Part shown: one piece after another, positions 16,227 to 23,429 of the stretch
Layout of the letters: each line of letters begins with the position of its first letter
Numbering within the stretch: the first letter of the stretch is position 1
Assembly (NCBI GenBank): GCA_017302015.1
Contig: JAFLEE010000058.1
Coordinates: 1-35,386 of the forward strand
DNA length: 35,386 bases
Direction: 5' to 3'
Source of the DNA: Spirochaetota bacterium
GTDB taxonomy: Bacteria > Spirochaetota > UBA12135 > COTS27 > JAFLEE01
Translations under genes and position numbers: made by a program
Notes under the pieces: generated by a model
Told to the model about the DNA's origin: nothing
The model's database searches: none
The model's input: the letters and a program-made list of their open reading frames with translations, nothing else

Positions 16227-16891
16227 GATGGGGCCTTTAAATCAAGATCCCAACGCCCCTTCAGGGTGGGGGCCTCGAGCGCTTGCCGCAGGAGTTCCAG
16301 GAATTGCTCCCGGGGAATCTCCTTCGCGCCCAACGACGCCAAATGGGGGGTATAGGCCTGGCAATCGATGAAGGAAAAGCCGTGGGAAAGGGCCCACCGC
16401 GTCAGCGCCCAAAGCGCGAGTTTCGAGGCGTCCCGGGCGCGATGGAACATCGATTCGCCGAAGAACGCCCGGCCCAGGCTCAGGCCATAGAGCCCGCCCA
16501 CGAGCTCGTCTTCCTGCCAGACCTCAAGGCTATGCCCGTACCCCAGGCGGTGGAGTTCACCGTAGGCTTCGATGAATTCATTGTCAATCCAGGTTCCCTT
16601 TTGACCGGGACGGGGGGCGCCGGAACAGGCTTTCATCACCGATTCGAAGGCCGTATCCATGGCGAGGCGAAACCCGTGGCGGCGTGTCAACCGGGCAAGG
16701 CTCGTTGAAAGCTTGAATTCGCCCGGGAAGAGCAGCATGCGCGGATTGGGCGAATACCAAAGGATTTCCGGGCTTTTCATCCAGGGAAAGACGCCTTTCC
16801 CATAGGCTTCGAGGATGATTTCGGTGCCGAGACGCCCCCCGACGGCGACCATCCCCTGGTCGTCGGGTGATAATTTCCCGTCAAAAAACAT
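16223..16891 (-). CDS. aat: Leucyl/phenylalanyl-tRNA-protein transferase
   Basis: This is a 222-residue protein. Signature segments are the N-terminal GGRLGTEIILEAYGKGVFPW, then WYSPNPRMLL, TWIDNEFIEAYGELHRLGYG, LVGGLYGLSLGRAFFGESMF and the C-terminal FIDCQAYTPHLASLGA. This is the GNAT-like fold that takes Leu or Phe from charged tRNA and adds it to proteins with N-terminal Lys or Arg, marking them for ClpS-ClpAP. It is transcribed toward clpS-clpA, so the enzyme that makes the degron and the machine that reads it are neighbours. There is no Shine-Dalgarno: a TATAAT box ends 5 nt before the ATG. It diverges from the response regulator gene. Confidence 0.96.
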   Translation of the reverse strand: MFFDGKLSPDDQGMVAVGGRLGTEIILEAYGKGVFPWMKSPEILWYSPNPRMLLFPGEFKLSTSLARLTRRHGFRLAMDTAFESVMKACSGAPRPGQKGTWIDNEFIEAYGELHRLGYGHSLEVWQEDELVGGLYGLSLGRAFFGESMFHRARDASKLALWALTRWALSHGFSFIDCQAYTPHLASLGAKEIPREQFLELLRQALEAPTLKGRWDLDLKAPS

Positions 16892-16896
16892 GGCCC

Positions 16897-16902
16897 ATTA
16901 TA
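16897..16902 (-). promoter_or_regulatory. Probable -10 box for aat, leaderless-type placement
   Basis: TATAAT on the minus strand is followed by GGGCC and then the ATG of aat. Transcription would begin at or next to the start codon. No good -35 is present at the normal distance, so the promoter may be weak or activator-dependent. Confidence 0.5.
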
Positions 16903-16925
16903 TAACAAAACCGGAGCAATGGTTT

Positions 16926-16954
16926 TTGACAAATATCCCGGGAATTACTATACT
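16926..16954 (+). promoter_or_regulatory. Near-consensus sigma-70 promoter of the response regulator gene
   Basis: TTGACA (16926-16931), a 17-nt spacer and TATACT (16949-16954) form an almost ideal promoter. The spacer contains an 8-bp palindrome, TCCCGGGA (16936-16943). The predicted start is near 16961, giving a leader of about 15 nt with AAGGA at its 5' end. Confidence 0.8.
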
Positions 16955-16973
16955 GGTGACAAGGATTGACACC
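16955..16973 (+). repeat. Inverted repeat at the transcription start of the response regulator gene
   Basis: GGTGACAA (16955-16962) and TTGACACC (16966-16973) are 8-nt arms around GGA, with 7 of 8 pairs complementary. The repeat sits between the -10 box and the ATG and includes the AAGGA Shine-Dalgarno. It could be an operator, for example for autoregulation, or an RNA hairpin that hides the ribosome binding site. Confidence 0.6.
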
Positions 16974-16975
16974 AA

Positions 16976-18451
16976 ATGGGTACAGAAAATAGCGCTCCCC
17001 AGTCAAAAGAAGCCCCCGAAGGGAACTATCCCGACAAGCCCATCCTTGTCATCGAAGATGACTTGGATGCCCAGAAGATCCTTTTGGATATGTTGCGGGA
17101 AACGGGCGTCAACCATACAGTGACCTGCACCGACCCGAGGCAAGTCTTCTCCTTCATCGAAGAGCACCAGCCCGATATCGTGCTGCTCGATTTGGGTCTC
17201 CCCTTCAATATCCGCGGGGAAGACATCCTCGAGAGCCTCGCCCGGGAGAAGCCTCAGGTCTTGGTGATCGTGATCACCGGGGACAATAACCCCAATACCA
17301 TCGTTTCCTGCATGCGCCACGGGGCCTACGATTACATCGTCAAGCCCATCCAGATCAACCGGCTCTCCACGACCCTCTACCGGGCCCTCGAACTCACCCA
17401 ATTGCGCCGCGAGAACGTCGATCTCAAGCACCGCATGCTGCGCGACCAATTGGAGCACCCCGAGTTCTTCACCGAAATCGTGACCATGGACCGCCAGATG
17501 GTCCTCGTCATGGCCTACCTCGAGACCATCGCGGCCAATTCCCTCCCGGTGCTCATCTCCGGCGAGATCGGAACGGGCAAGGACCTGCTGGCCAAGGCCC
17601 TCCATAAGGTCAGCGGCCGGCGCGGCGAACTCGTGAACATCACGGCCTCGGGGCTCAACGCCGACATCTTCCTCCCCCTTGTCTTCGGTTTCACCCCCCC
17701 GAACCCGTCCACCGACTTCATCGAAGCCCAATCCATGCTCGCCCGGGCGCGGGGCGGCACGCTCGTCATCCAGGAGATCGGCGAGGCCGACGCCGACACC
17801 CAGGCGCGCCTGCTCCAACTTTTCGAGAAGCGCAAATGGGCCCGCCTGGCCCCGGAAGAACCCGTGAACCTCGCCGGGCATTTCGACGTGCGCATCGTGG
17901 CCACCACGCGATTCGACCTGGGCCGTCTCGTCGATCGCGGCCAATTCCGAAAAGACCTCTTCTACCGCCTCCAAGCCCAGACCGTCGAGGTCCCGCCCCT
18001 GCGCCAGCGGCGGGAAGACATCCCCGTCCTCGTCAACCATTTCCTCTCCGAGGCGGCCGAGACGCTCCAACGCATCCGCCGCCCGGTGCTGGACCAAGAC
18101 GGCATCGACGCCCTCCATGAGTCCCATTTCGAGGGGAACGTCCGCGAACTCCAGAATATCCTGCTCCAGGCCCTCTCCCAGGAGAAGGGCGCCCGCATCC
18201 ACGGCGAGCGCATCCGCAAGATCCTCTCCAAAAGCCGCCTGACCCAGAGTTTGAGCCCCTCCGGCCAGGCTGATTTCCTGCTGAAGGGCGCCGGCGGGTT
18301 CCCCACCTTCAAGCAGGCCATGAACATCCTCATCCGCGAGGCCATGGCGCGCACCGGGAGCAAGCAGACCGAGGCCGCGAAACTCCTGGGGATCTCGCGC
18401 CAGGCGCTCAATAAGCGCCTAAAATCGACCCGCGAAAAATCCGACGACTAG
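16976..18451 (+). CDS. NtrC-type response regulator with a degenerate AAA+ domain
   Basis: This is a 491-residue protein. Residues 21-140 form a receiver with phospho-acceptor D72 (LLDLGLP), acidic residues D28/D29, T101 and K123. Residues about 165-400 form the AAA+ domain, with Walker A GEIGTGKD (196-203) and the FRKDLFYRL segment that carries the arginine finger. The GAFTGA loop needed to contact sigma-54 is replaced by a VFGFTPPNPS stretch (about 236-245), and Walker B reads VIQEIGE, with Gln266 instead of Asp. Residues about 455-485 form a Fis-type helix-turn-helix (AAKLLGISRQALNKRLK). It may therefore regulate without activating sigma-54. No histidine kinase is adjacent. It is divergent from aat and convergent with the OmpA-domain gene. 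Confidence 0.9.
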   Translation: MGTENSAPQSKEAPEGNYPDKPILVIEDDLDAQKILLDMLRETGVNHTVTCTDPRQVFSFIEEHQPDIVLLDLGLPFNIRGEDILESLAREKPQVLVIVITGDNNPNTIVSCMRHGAYDYIVKPIQINRLSTTLYRALELTQLRRENVDLKHRMLRDQLEHPEFFTEIVTMDRQMVLVMAYLETIAANSLPVLISGEIGTGKDLLAKALHKVSGRRGELVNITASGLNADIFLPLVFGFTPPNPSTDFIEAQSMLARARGGTLVIQEIGEADADTQARLLQLFEKRKWARLAPEEPVNLAGHFDVRIVATTRFDLGRLVDRGQFRKDLFYRLQAQTVEVPPLRQRREDIPVLVNHFLSEAAETLQRIRRPVLDQDGIDALHESHFEGNVRELQNILLQALSQEKGARIHGERIRKILSKSRLTQSLSPSGQADFLLKGAGGFPTFKQAMNILIREAMARTGSKQTEAAKLLGISRQALNKRLKSTREKSDD

Positions 18452-18454
18452 GGC

Positions 18455-20491
18455 CTAATAACTGAGGATGTAGAACTCGGTGCGCCGGTTCTTGGCGCGC
18501 CCGGCTTCGGTGCGGTTGTCGGCGATCGGATTCAGCGGTCCGAGCCCCTTGGCCGTCAGGCGCTCCTGGGGAAGCCCTTTTTTGATGAGGTACTCCCGGA
18601 CCGATTGGGCCCGCCTCAGCGAAAGGGCGCGGTTGTACTCCTCGGCGCCCTGGGAATCGGTGAAGCCGCGGACCTCCACGACGAGTTTCGGGTTGGCCAT
18701 GAGGGTATCCCGCACCCGGTCGAGGATCGCCGCGGATTCGGCCAAGAGCGTCGCCTTCTCCACCTCGAAGTGGATGTTCTCCACCACGATGGACTTCCCG
18801 GTCTCGATGCGCGTGAGATAGAGCACCCGCTGCAATTGGTTGGTCCCCTTGTCCGCCGGGGTGAGGACGACTTTATTGTCCATATGCCCCTCGGCCGAGG
18901 CCAGGATTTCGGTCTCCCCGGGCCGGGGAATGGAGATCGAGGCGAGATCCTGGTTGCTCTCGATGAGTTTGCGGTCGATGATCCGCCGGTTCTCGCGGGA
19001 GATGAGCTCGACGCGGCCGAGGAGCTCGTTGCTGCGATGGTCCTTGAGTTGGAGCGAGAGCACGAGGCTGGGCACCTCGGGCTTGGGGCGGGGCGGGAAG
19101 AGGACGATCTCGAGGGCCTCGCTGCGCCGCTCGAGGTTCGTCAGCCAATTGGTCACCACGTTGGTCCGCGCCGGAACCTTCTGGATCTTGGCCTCGTCCC
19201 AGGTGCTGCCGTAGAAGTTATAGGCGATCTCCTTCGGCTGGTTCTTGGCGGGACGATTGGTGACGGTGTGGGCGCGGATGACGACATTGGTGACCCGCTG
19301 GGTAATGTTCGTCGAAACGAGCGTGCGCACCGGGGGATCGCGGGTGAACTCGAGGCTGCGCGGCGCGCCGAACCAGGCATTGCCGTCCTGGCCGACGGAA
19401 TAGAGCGTATCCCCCGTGGCCACCAGGAGCCGCCCCGAGGATGCGATGACGCCACGGGGCGGTTCTTCGCCGGGACTGCTCCACTCGAAGACCGAGCGTC
19501 CCGAACCGAGGTCGATCCCCGTCAATTGGTAGCGCGCCTTCCCGCCCTCTTCCTTCCCCGGTTGGACGATATAGGCGCTCTCCCGGATGACCGCGAGGCC
19601 GGAGGCGGGAACCGCCTTGGCGGGGATCGACCGAAGCCGCTTCCCGGTCTTGCCGTCGAACGTGGCGAGCGACCCGTCTTGGAGCAGGAGGACCACCGCT
19701 CCATCGCCGTAGACCACGGGTTGGTCCGCGGCCGCCGCCCCTAGGGGCTCATTGAAAACGGGGGAACCGTTGGAAAGGGCGAAGGCCGCGAAGCGGTCCC
19801 CGCAGGCGAGAAAGATCCGGTCCCGGAAGATGAGGGGGGCGGTGACGGGGGACCCCTTCGGGAGGGCTTGGTTCCAACGGTATTGGGCCTGGGCGAGATC
19901 TAGCGCGCGGAGCGTCGCTTCCTCGCCTTGGCGCGAGACGAGGTAGATGCCGTCTCCATAGGGGATGGGGAAGGGCGCCCCGGGCCGCAAATCGATGGGG
20001 GGCCGTTGGGGGCGCCCATCCTTGAGATTGAGGAAGAGGAGCCGGTTCGGCGTGCCGACGAGCAGCATCGTCCCGTCGGCCGCGAGGAAACCCTCGAGAC
20101 CCTCGGGGACCTCGGCGCTCGCCCACAGCAAGGTTCCCCGGCGGCGATCGTGGCAGACGACCCGCCGAGCTTCTCCCGTGAGGAGCCGTTCCCCAACGAG
20201 GAGAATGGGCCTCGTCACATTGGATTCGATGCGCCGCTTCATGCGCAAGTCGCCGGTCTCTTCGTCCACGCGGTAGAGAAAACCCCGCAGGGTGGTGAAG
20301 TACATGAACCCGTCCACCGCGATGGGGGTGTGGATGGCCGAATCGGCCTTGAGGGAAAAATAGGCGCGGTTCGTGGAGGGAACCGCATCGTCGTTATTTC
20401 CGGTGAAGTACATGTTCCCGCGGTAGAGCGGCCAATCCGCGGCCATCAGGGAAACCGCGGAAAGGAAACAGGCCAGAAGGAAGGGCTTCAT
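18455..20491 (-). CDS. Secreted beta-propeller protein with C-terminal OmpA peptidoglycan-binding domain
   Basis: This is a 678-residue protein. The signal peptide covers residues 1-17 (ending SLMA). Residues about 18-385 contain PQQ-enzyme-like propeller blades: WPLYRGNMYFTGNN at the start, then repeated units of the type DGFMYFTTLRGFLYRVDEETGDL. A Thr/Asn-rich linker and a beta-sandwich region (about 470-560) follow. The last 120 residues are an OmpA-like domain (IHFEVEKATLLAES, then VRGFTDSQGAEEYNRALSLRRAQ, then NRRTEFYI) that binds peptidoglycan. It probably anchors a periplasmic propeller to the cell wall. No PQQ cofactor residues or BamB-type context are evident. Its ATG overlaps the plsC stop (ATGA). 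Its 3' end is 3 nt from the convergent regulator gene. Confidence 0.88.
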   Translation of the reverse strand: MKPFLLACFLSAVSLMAADWPLYRGNMYFTGNNDDAVPSTNRAYFSLKADSAIHTPIAVDGFMYFTTLRGFLYRVDEETGDLRMKRRIESNVTRPILLVGERLLTGEARRVVCHDRRRGTLLWASAEVPEGLEGFLAADGTMLLVGTPNRLLFLNLKDGRPQRPPIDLRPGAPFPIPYGDGIYLVSRQGEEATLRALDLAQAQYRWNQALPKGSPVTAPLIFRDRIFLACGDRFAAFALSNGSPVFNEPLGAAAADQPVVYGDGAVVLLLQDGSLATFDGKTGKRLRSIPAKAVPASGLAVIRESAYIVQPGKEEGGKARYQLTGIDLGSGRSVFEWSSPGEEPPRGVIASSGRLLVATGDTLYSVGQDGNAWFGAPRSLEFTRDPPVRTLVSTNITQRVTNVVIRAHTVTNRPAKNQPKEIAYNFYGSTWDEAKIQKVPARTNVVTNWLTNLERRSEALEIVLFPPRPKPEVPSLVLSLQLKDHRSNELLGRVELISRENRRIIDRKLIESNQDLASISIPRPGETEILASAEGHMDNKVVLTPADKGTNQLQRVLYLTRIETGKSIVVENIHFEVEKATLLAESAAILDRVRDTLMANPKLVVEVRGFTDSQGAEEYNRALSLRRAQSVREYLIKKGLPQERLTAKGLGPLNPIADNRTEAGRAKNRRTEFYILSY

Positions 20492-21231
20492 GGGGATTCC
20501 TCCAACATCGAAAACGCTCGGACCTCTTCGAACAGGCTGTGGGTGCTCGATTCGACCTCGCCCATGAGCCGCCCACGATCGTCGGCGGTCCGCCCGGCCA
20601 CGGGGATGGGGGCTCCAAAAACGACGACGACTTTCTTCCCGAATCCGAAATGCAGGAAACTGCGCCGGTGGAGGATTTGGATCGTGCCGCTGACGACGAC
20701 CGGGAGGATGGGCACCCCCGACTCAAGGGCCAGCGCGAAGGGACCGCGCTTGTAGGGAAGAAGCGACCCATCGGGGGAGCGGGTGCCCTCGGGGAACAAA
20801 AGCACGGAAACCCCCGAGCGGATCCGCTCGGCGGCCTTGCGCAAGCTCTCGGCCGCCCGGTGGCGGTTCTTGCGGTCGATGGGGATGAACCGGGCCGCGG
20901 TCATGCACCATCCGAAGATCGGGATCCGAAAGAGTTCCTTCTTCGCCACCATGCGGAAGGGCCCCGGGTAGGCGGCGATGAGCGCCGGGATATCGAAGAG
21001 ACTCTGATGGTTCGAGATGAGGAGGAAATGCCCCCCGGGACCGATGCGCTCGAGGCCACGGACCTCGAGCCTCGCCCCGACGAGGGTGAGGAGGCCCCGA
21101 CACCAGATTTGAAGCAGCCGCGTCGCCGCGCGGCTATACGGGAAAAAGGGCATGATGATGGCCGAGAGGATGCAGATCAGGAAGGTCCAGGCGATGGAAA
21201 GGGTCGCGGCGAGGAGGCCGAGGAGGATCAT
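20488..21231 (-). CDS. plsC: 1-acyl-sn-glycerol-3-phosphate acyltransferase
   Basis: This is a 247-residue protein. An N-terminal membrane helix (LLGLLAATLSIAWTFLICIL) is followed by the PlsC motifs: NHQSLFD (the NHx4D catalytic box), the arginine-containing IPIDRKNR, FPEGTRS and a late VPILPVVVSGT. It transfers the second acyl chain to lysophosphatidic acid at the inner membrane. The ATG start overlaps the upstream gene's stop as ATGA. The frame is open further upstream, but the overlap and the position of the membrane helix fix the start. It ends in an ATGA overlap with the propeller/OmpA gene, so envelope lipid synthesis and a wall-anchored protein share an operon. Confidence 0.93.
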   Translation of the reverse strand: MILLGLLAATLSIAWTFLICILSAIIMPFFPYSRAATRLLQIWCRGLLTLVGARLEVRGLERIGPGGHFLLISNHQSLFDIPALIAAYPGPFRMVAKKELFRIPIFGWCMTAARFIPIDRKNRHRAAESLRKAAERIRSGVSVLLFPEGTRSPDGSLLPYKRGPFALALESGVPILPVVVSGTIQILHRRSFLHFGFGKKVVVVFGAPIPVAGRTADDRGRLMGEVESSTHSLFEEVRAFSMLEESP

Positions 21232-21932
21232 CCCCGTGGCCCCGAATCGTCCACGGCCGTCAGGAGCGCTTCGAGGGAACGGAGGCAGGCTTCGGGACGG
21301 GCGCTCCAAGGCATCGCGCCGGGCAGGAACGCCGCGGAGAGGGTTTCGATCTTCCAAGCGGCGGCGGCCCCCGCGATGAGGGCCCCCTGGCTGAGGCGGA
21401 CTTCCCCGCCCTTCAAACGCAGGAGGGCGCGGAAGATGGGGACGAGCGTCCACGCCGATTCATCGAGGAGCCGCGACACCGGTTTTTCCTTCCAAGGCAG
21501 GCGCGCGAGGGCGGAACGGAGATGGAGGATGAGGCCGCGGAGTTCCCGCTCGGCCTGGGCCCTCAAGTCGGCATCGGCGATGGTGAGGGACGCCAGATGT
21601 TCCCCACCTGCGAAATTAAGGTGGCGCGCCTGAAAATCGAGGAACTCGATGGGGAAGACATCCCGGGCGTTCTCGATGTATTCCGGCGTAAAGACGAAAC
21701 CGAGGGCCAGCCTCCGACCCTCGAAACGCCGCAGCACCGGGTGGAGGCGCGTGGAGAGCAGCGTCGCATCGACGCGCTCCAAAAGAAGCGAGAACCGGGC
21801 GCCCATCGAGGGGGACGACGCGCCTTCCACGCAACCCCCGTGGAAAAAAGCCTGGAGGAGGAGGGAACCGAGTTCCTTCTCCAACCGGCGCCCCAGCCCT
21901 TCGCCGAGGCGTTCGAGTTCTTGCGTGGTCAT
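21228..21932 (-). CDS. Nucleotidyltransferase-like conserved hypothetical protein
   Basis: This is a 234-residue soluble protein. The early region (QAFFHGGCVEG, then RFSLLLERVD) is laid out like a minimal nucleotidyltransferase fold, where GS and DxD motifs would sit. The canonical catalytic GS and aspartates are not convincing. The block DVFPIEFLDFQARHLNF, then DLRAQAERELRGLILHLRSAL, recalls an uncharacterised NTase-like family that I remember only loosely. The C-terminal half is helical. It starts 8 nt after the methyltransferase stop and ends in an ATGA overlap with plsC. A TATAAT (21940-21945) covers the methyltransferase stop codon and lies 7 nt before this ATG, but it may be coincidence. 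The function is unknown. Confidence 0.7.
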   Translation of the reverse strand: MTTQELERLGEGLGRRLEKELGSLLLQAFFHGGCVEGASSPSMGARFSLLLERVDATLLSTRLHPVLRRFEGRRLALGFVFTPEYIENARDVFPIEFLDFQARHLNFAGGEHLASLTIADADLRAQAERELRGLILHLRSALARLPWKEKPVSRLLDESAWTLVPIFRALLRLKGGEVRLSQGALIAGAAAAWKIETLSAAFLPGAMPWSARPEACLRSLEALLTAVDDSGPRG

Positions 21933-21940
21933 TGCCCCAA

Positions 21941-22648
21941 TTATAGCCTCGGTCGCTTCATGATCAAAAGGTAATTAAAGCCCCGCAGGTAGAAGTTCTG
22001 CTCCACCGCGGCCTTGCGGTAATTGCCCTTCAGGAGGTCTTTATTGTGGCGCACCACGGAGACGATCTCCACGGCCTCCAGGCGCTTTTCGAGGAGCGAA
22101 AATAGCCGGAACCCGACCGGGGAAAACCCCTTTCTGACGTTGAAAAAGTCGCAGACATAGACGGCCAAATGGGCCCCCGGCCGCAGCAGGCGGGTGCCCT
22201 CGGAGAAGGCCTTATCCATCGCCTGGAAAAAACCCGTCTCCAGGGACGAGAGTTTCCCGATGCAGTCGGGATGGTCGCTATAGCGGATATGGTCGCCGTA
22301 GGGGGGGTCCATGAAGACGAAATCGGCGCTCCGGTCGGGCAGGGGTATTTTTCGGGCGTCGGCCTGGCGGATATCGGGGCGGGAAGGCGCCAAGTCGAAA
22401 CCGACCCCGTCGCGCCCCAGGTCTTTCGCGACGTCCAAGGTGGTCCCGGAACCGCAAAACGGGTCGACGACCGTCGCCCCGGGCTTCGTGTAGCGGCTGA
22501 GCAGGTTCCAGACGATGTAGGAGGGCGTGGCGCCCACGTAGGCCTGGTCGCCTTGCATGCGGTCGCCGTAATGCTGGGAGGGAAAATCCCAGAGGGTGGT
22601 GGGCAGGATGGACGGGAGGGGCTTTTTCACGGGGGGAGGGGTCTCCAT
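21941..22648 (-). CDS. N6/N4-type DNA methyltransferase, orphan
   Basis: This is a 235-residue protein. VVDPFCGSGTTLDVA is the S-adenosylmethionine-binding motif I, and FMDPPYGDHIRYSD carries the catalytic DPPY motif IV. Motif I comes before motif IV, the order seen in gamma/alpha-type amino-methyltransferases and in Trm11-like RNA enzymes. The N-terminus has a typical ALWDFP-like block (TTLWDFPSQHY). No restriction endonuclease or specificity subunit is nearby, so this is probably a solitary DNA methyltransferase, with an RNA substrate as the alternative. ATG 22648 is preceded by TATA and no Shine-Dalgarno. An in-frame ATG at 22693 would overlap the divergent glycosyltransferase gene. It heads the NTase/plsC/OmpA run. 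Confidence 0.82.
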   Translation of the reverse strand: METPPPVKKPLPSILPTTLWDFPSQHYGDRMQGDQAYVGATPSYIVWNLLSRYTKPGATVVDPFCGSGTTLDVAKDLGRDGVGFDLAPSRPDIRQADARKIPLPDRSADFVFMDPPYGDHIRYSDHPDCIGKLSSLETGFFQAMDKAFSEGTRLLRPGAHLAVYVCDFFNVRKGFSPVGFRLFSLLEKRLEAVEIVSVVRHNKDLLKGNYRKAAVEQNFYLRGFNYLLIMKRPRL

Positions 22649-22656
22649 TATAGAAT
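22649..22656 (+). promoter_or_regulatory. Possible -10 region for the glycosyltransferase-mtaB operon
   Basis: Overlapping TATAGA (22649-22654) and TAGAAT (22651-22656) lie 8-10 nt before the TTG start at 22665. The same bases read TATAATG on the minus strand, across the methyltransferase start codon. A weak -35-like TTCACG is at 22626-22631. The mRNA would have almost no leader. Confidence 0.35.
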
Positions 22657-22664
22657 CTAGTCCC

Positions 22665-23429
22665 TTGGCACACGGAATCTTCCTCAGCGTCATCGTACCG
22701 GTCTACAAGGCTGACGCCTTCATCCGCAAGAACCTGGAGAAATTCCTGGTTTCGGTGAAGCGCCTGGCCCCGGCCACCATCGACCGCGTCGAAATCGTGG
22801 CGGTCATCGACGGCTACGTCGACCACAGCCTGCGGGAGGCCCGCAAGGTGAAGGGCGTGCGCGTCATCGGCTACCCGAAGAACGCGGGCAAGGGCCATGC
22901 GCTCCTCGAGGGCGTGCGGGCGGCCCGGGGGAATGTCATCACCTTCCTCGACGCCGACGGCGATTTCAACCCCGACCAGATCGCCAACCTCTTCCCCTAC
23001 CTGGCCACCGCCGACATCGTCGTCGGCAGCAAGCGCCACCCCTTTTCCAAGATCGAATACCCGCTCTCGCGCAAGATCCTCTCGCGCGGCTACCAGATCC
23101 TCTCCAAGCTCGTCCTCGGCATCAACCTGCGCGACACCCAATCGGGGCTGAAACTCATGAAGCGCGAGGTGCTCGAAGTCATCCTGCCTTCCCTCACCAT
23201 CAAGCGCTTCGGGTTCGACATCGAACTCTGCTTCCTCGCCCAGAAGCACGGCTTCCGGGTCGTCGAGGCGCCCGTCTTCATCGACTTCCAGGGCTCCTCC
23301 ACGGTCGGCCCGTCCGTCCCCTTCCGCATGGGCTCCGACCTGTTCGCCATCCGCTGGCGCTATAGCGTCAAGCGCTATTACCAGAAGAAGTACCAGGAAG
23401 CCTGGTTCGATTTCCGCACGCGGCTGTGA
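22665..23429 (+). CDS. Family 2 glycosyltransferase (DPM1/DPG-synthase-like)
   Basis: This is a protein of about 254 residues. The N-terminal strand LSVIVPVYKADAFI opens the GT-A fold. YPKNAGKGHALLEGVRAA and the metal-binding FLDADGDFNP, followed by VVGSKRHP and LRDTQSGLKLMKRE, match dolichyl/polyprenyl-phosphate sugar transferases. FGFDIELCFLAQKHGF is also typical. It probably transfers a sugar from a nucleotide donor to polyprenyl phosphate or to a glycan at the membrane; no transmembrane helices are visible, so it would be peripheral. TTG 22665 is chosen because the fold starts right after it; earlier codons overlap the divergent gene. It overlaps mtaB as GTGA. The polyprenyl synthase gene ispA lies nearby but is convergent. 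Confidence 0.88.
   Translation: MAHGIFLSVIVPVYKADAFIRKNLEKFLVSVKRLAPATIDRVEIVAVIDGYVDHSLREARKVKGVRVIGYPKNAGKGHALLEGVRAARGNVITFLDADGDFNPDQIANLFPYLATADIVVGSKRHPFSKIEYPLSRKILSRGYQILSKLVLGINLRDTQSGLKLMKREVLEVILPSLTIKRFGFDIELCFLAQKHGFRVVEAPVFIDFQGSSTVGPSVPFRMGSDLFAIRWRYSVKRYYQKKYQEAWFDFRTRL

Noticed and set aside
21940-21945. TATAAT upstream of the nucleotidyltransferase-like gene as a separate promoter
   Set aside because: It includes the methyltransferase stop codon and the genes are only 8 nt apart; the -35 (TTGATC, 16 nt) is only fair. Operon read-through is simpler, so it is mentioned but not listed.
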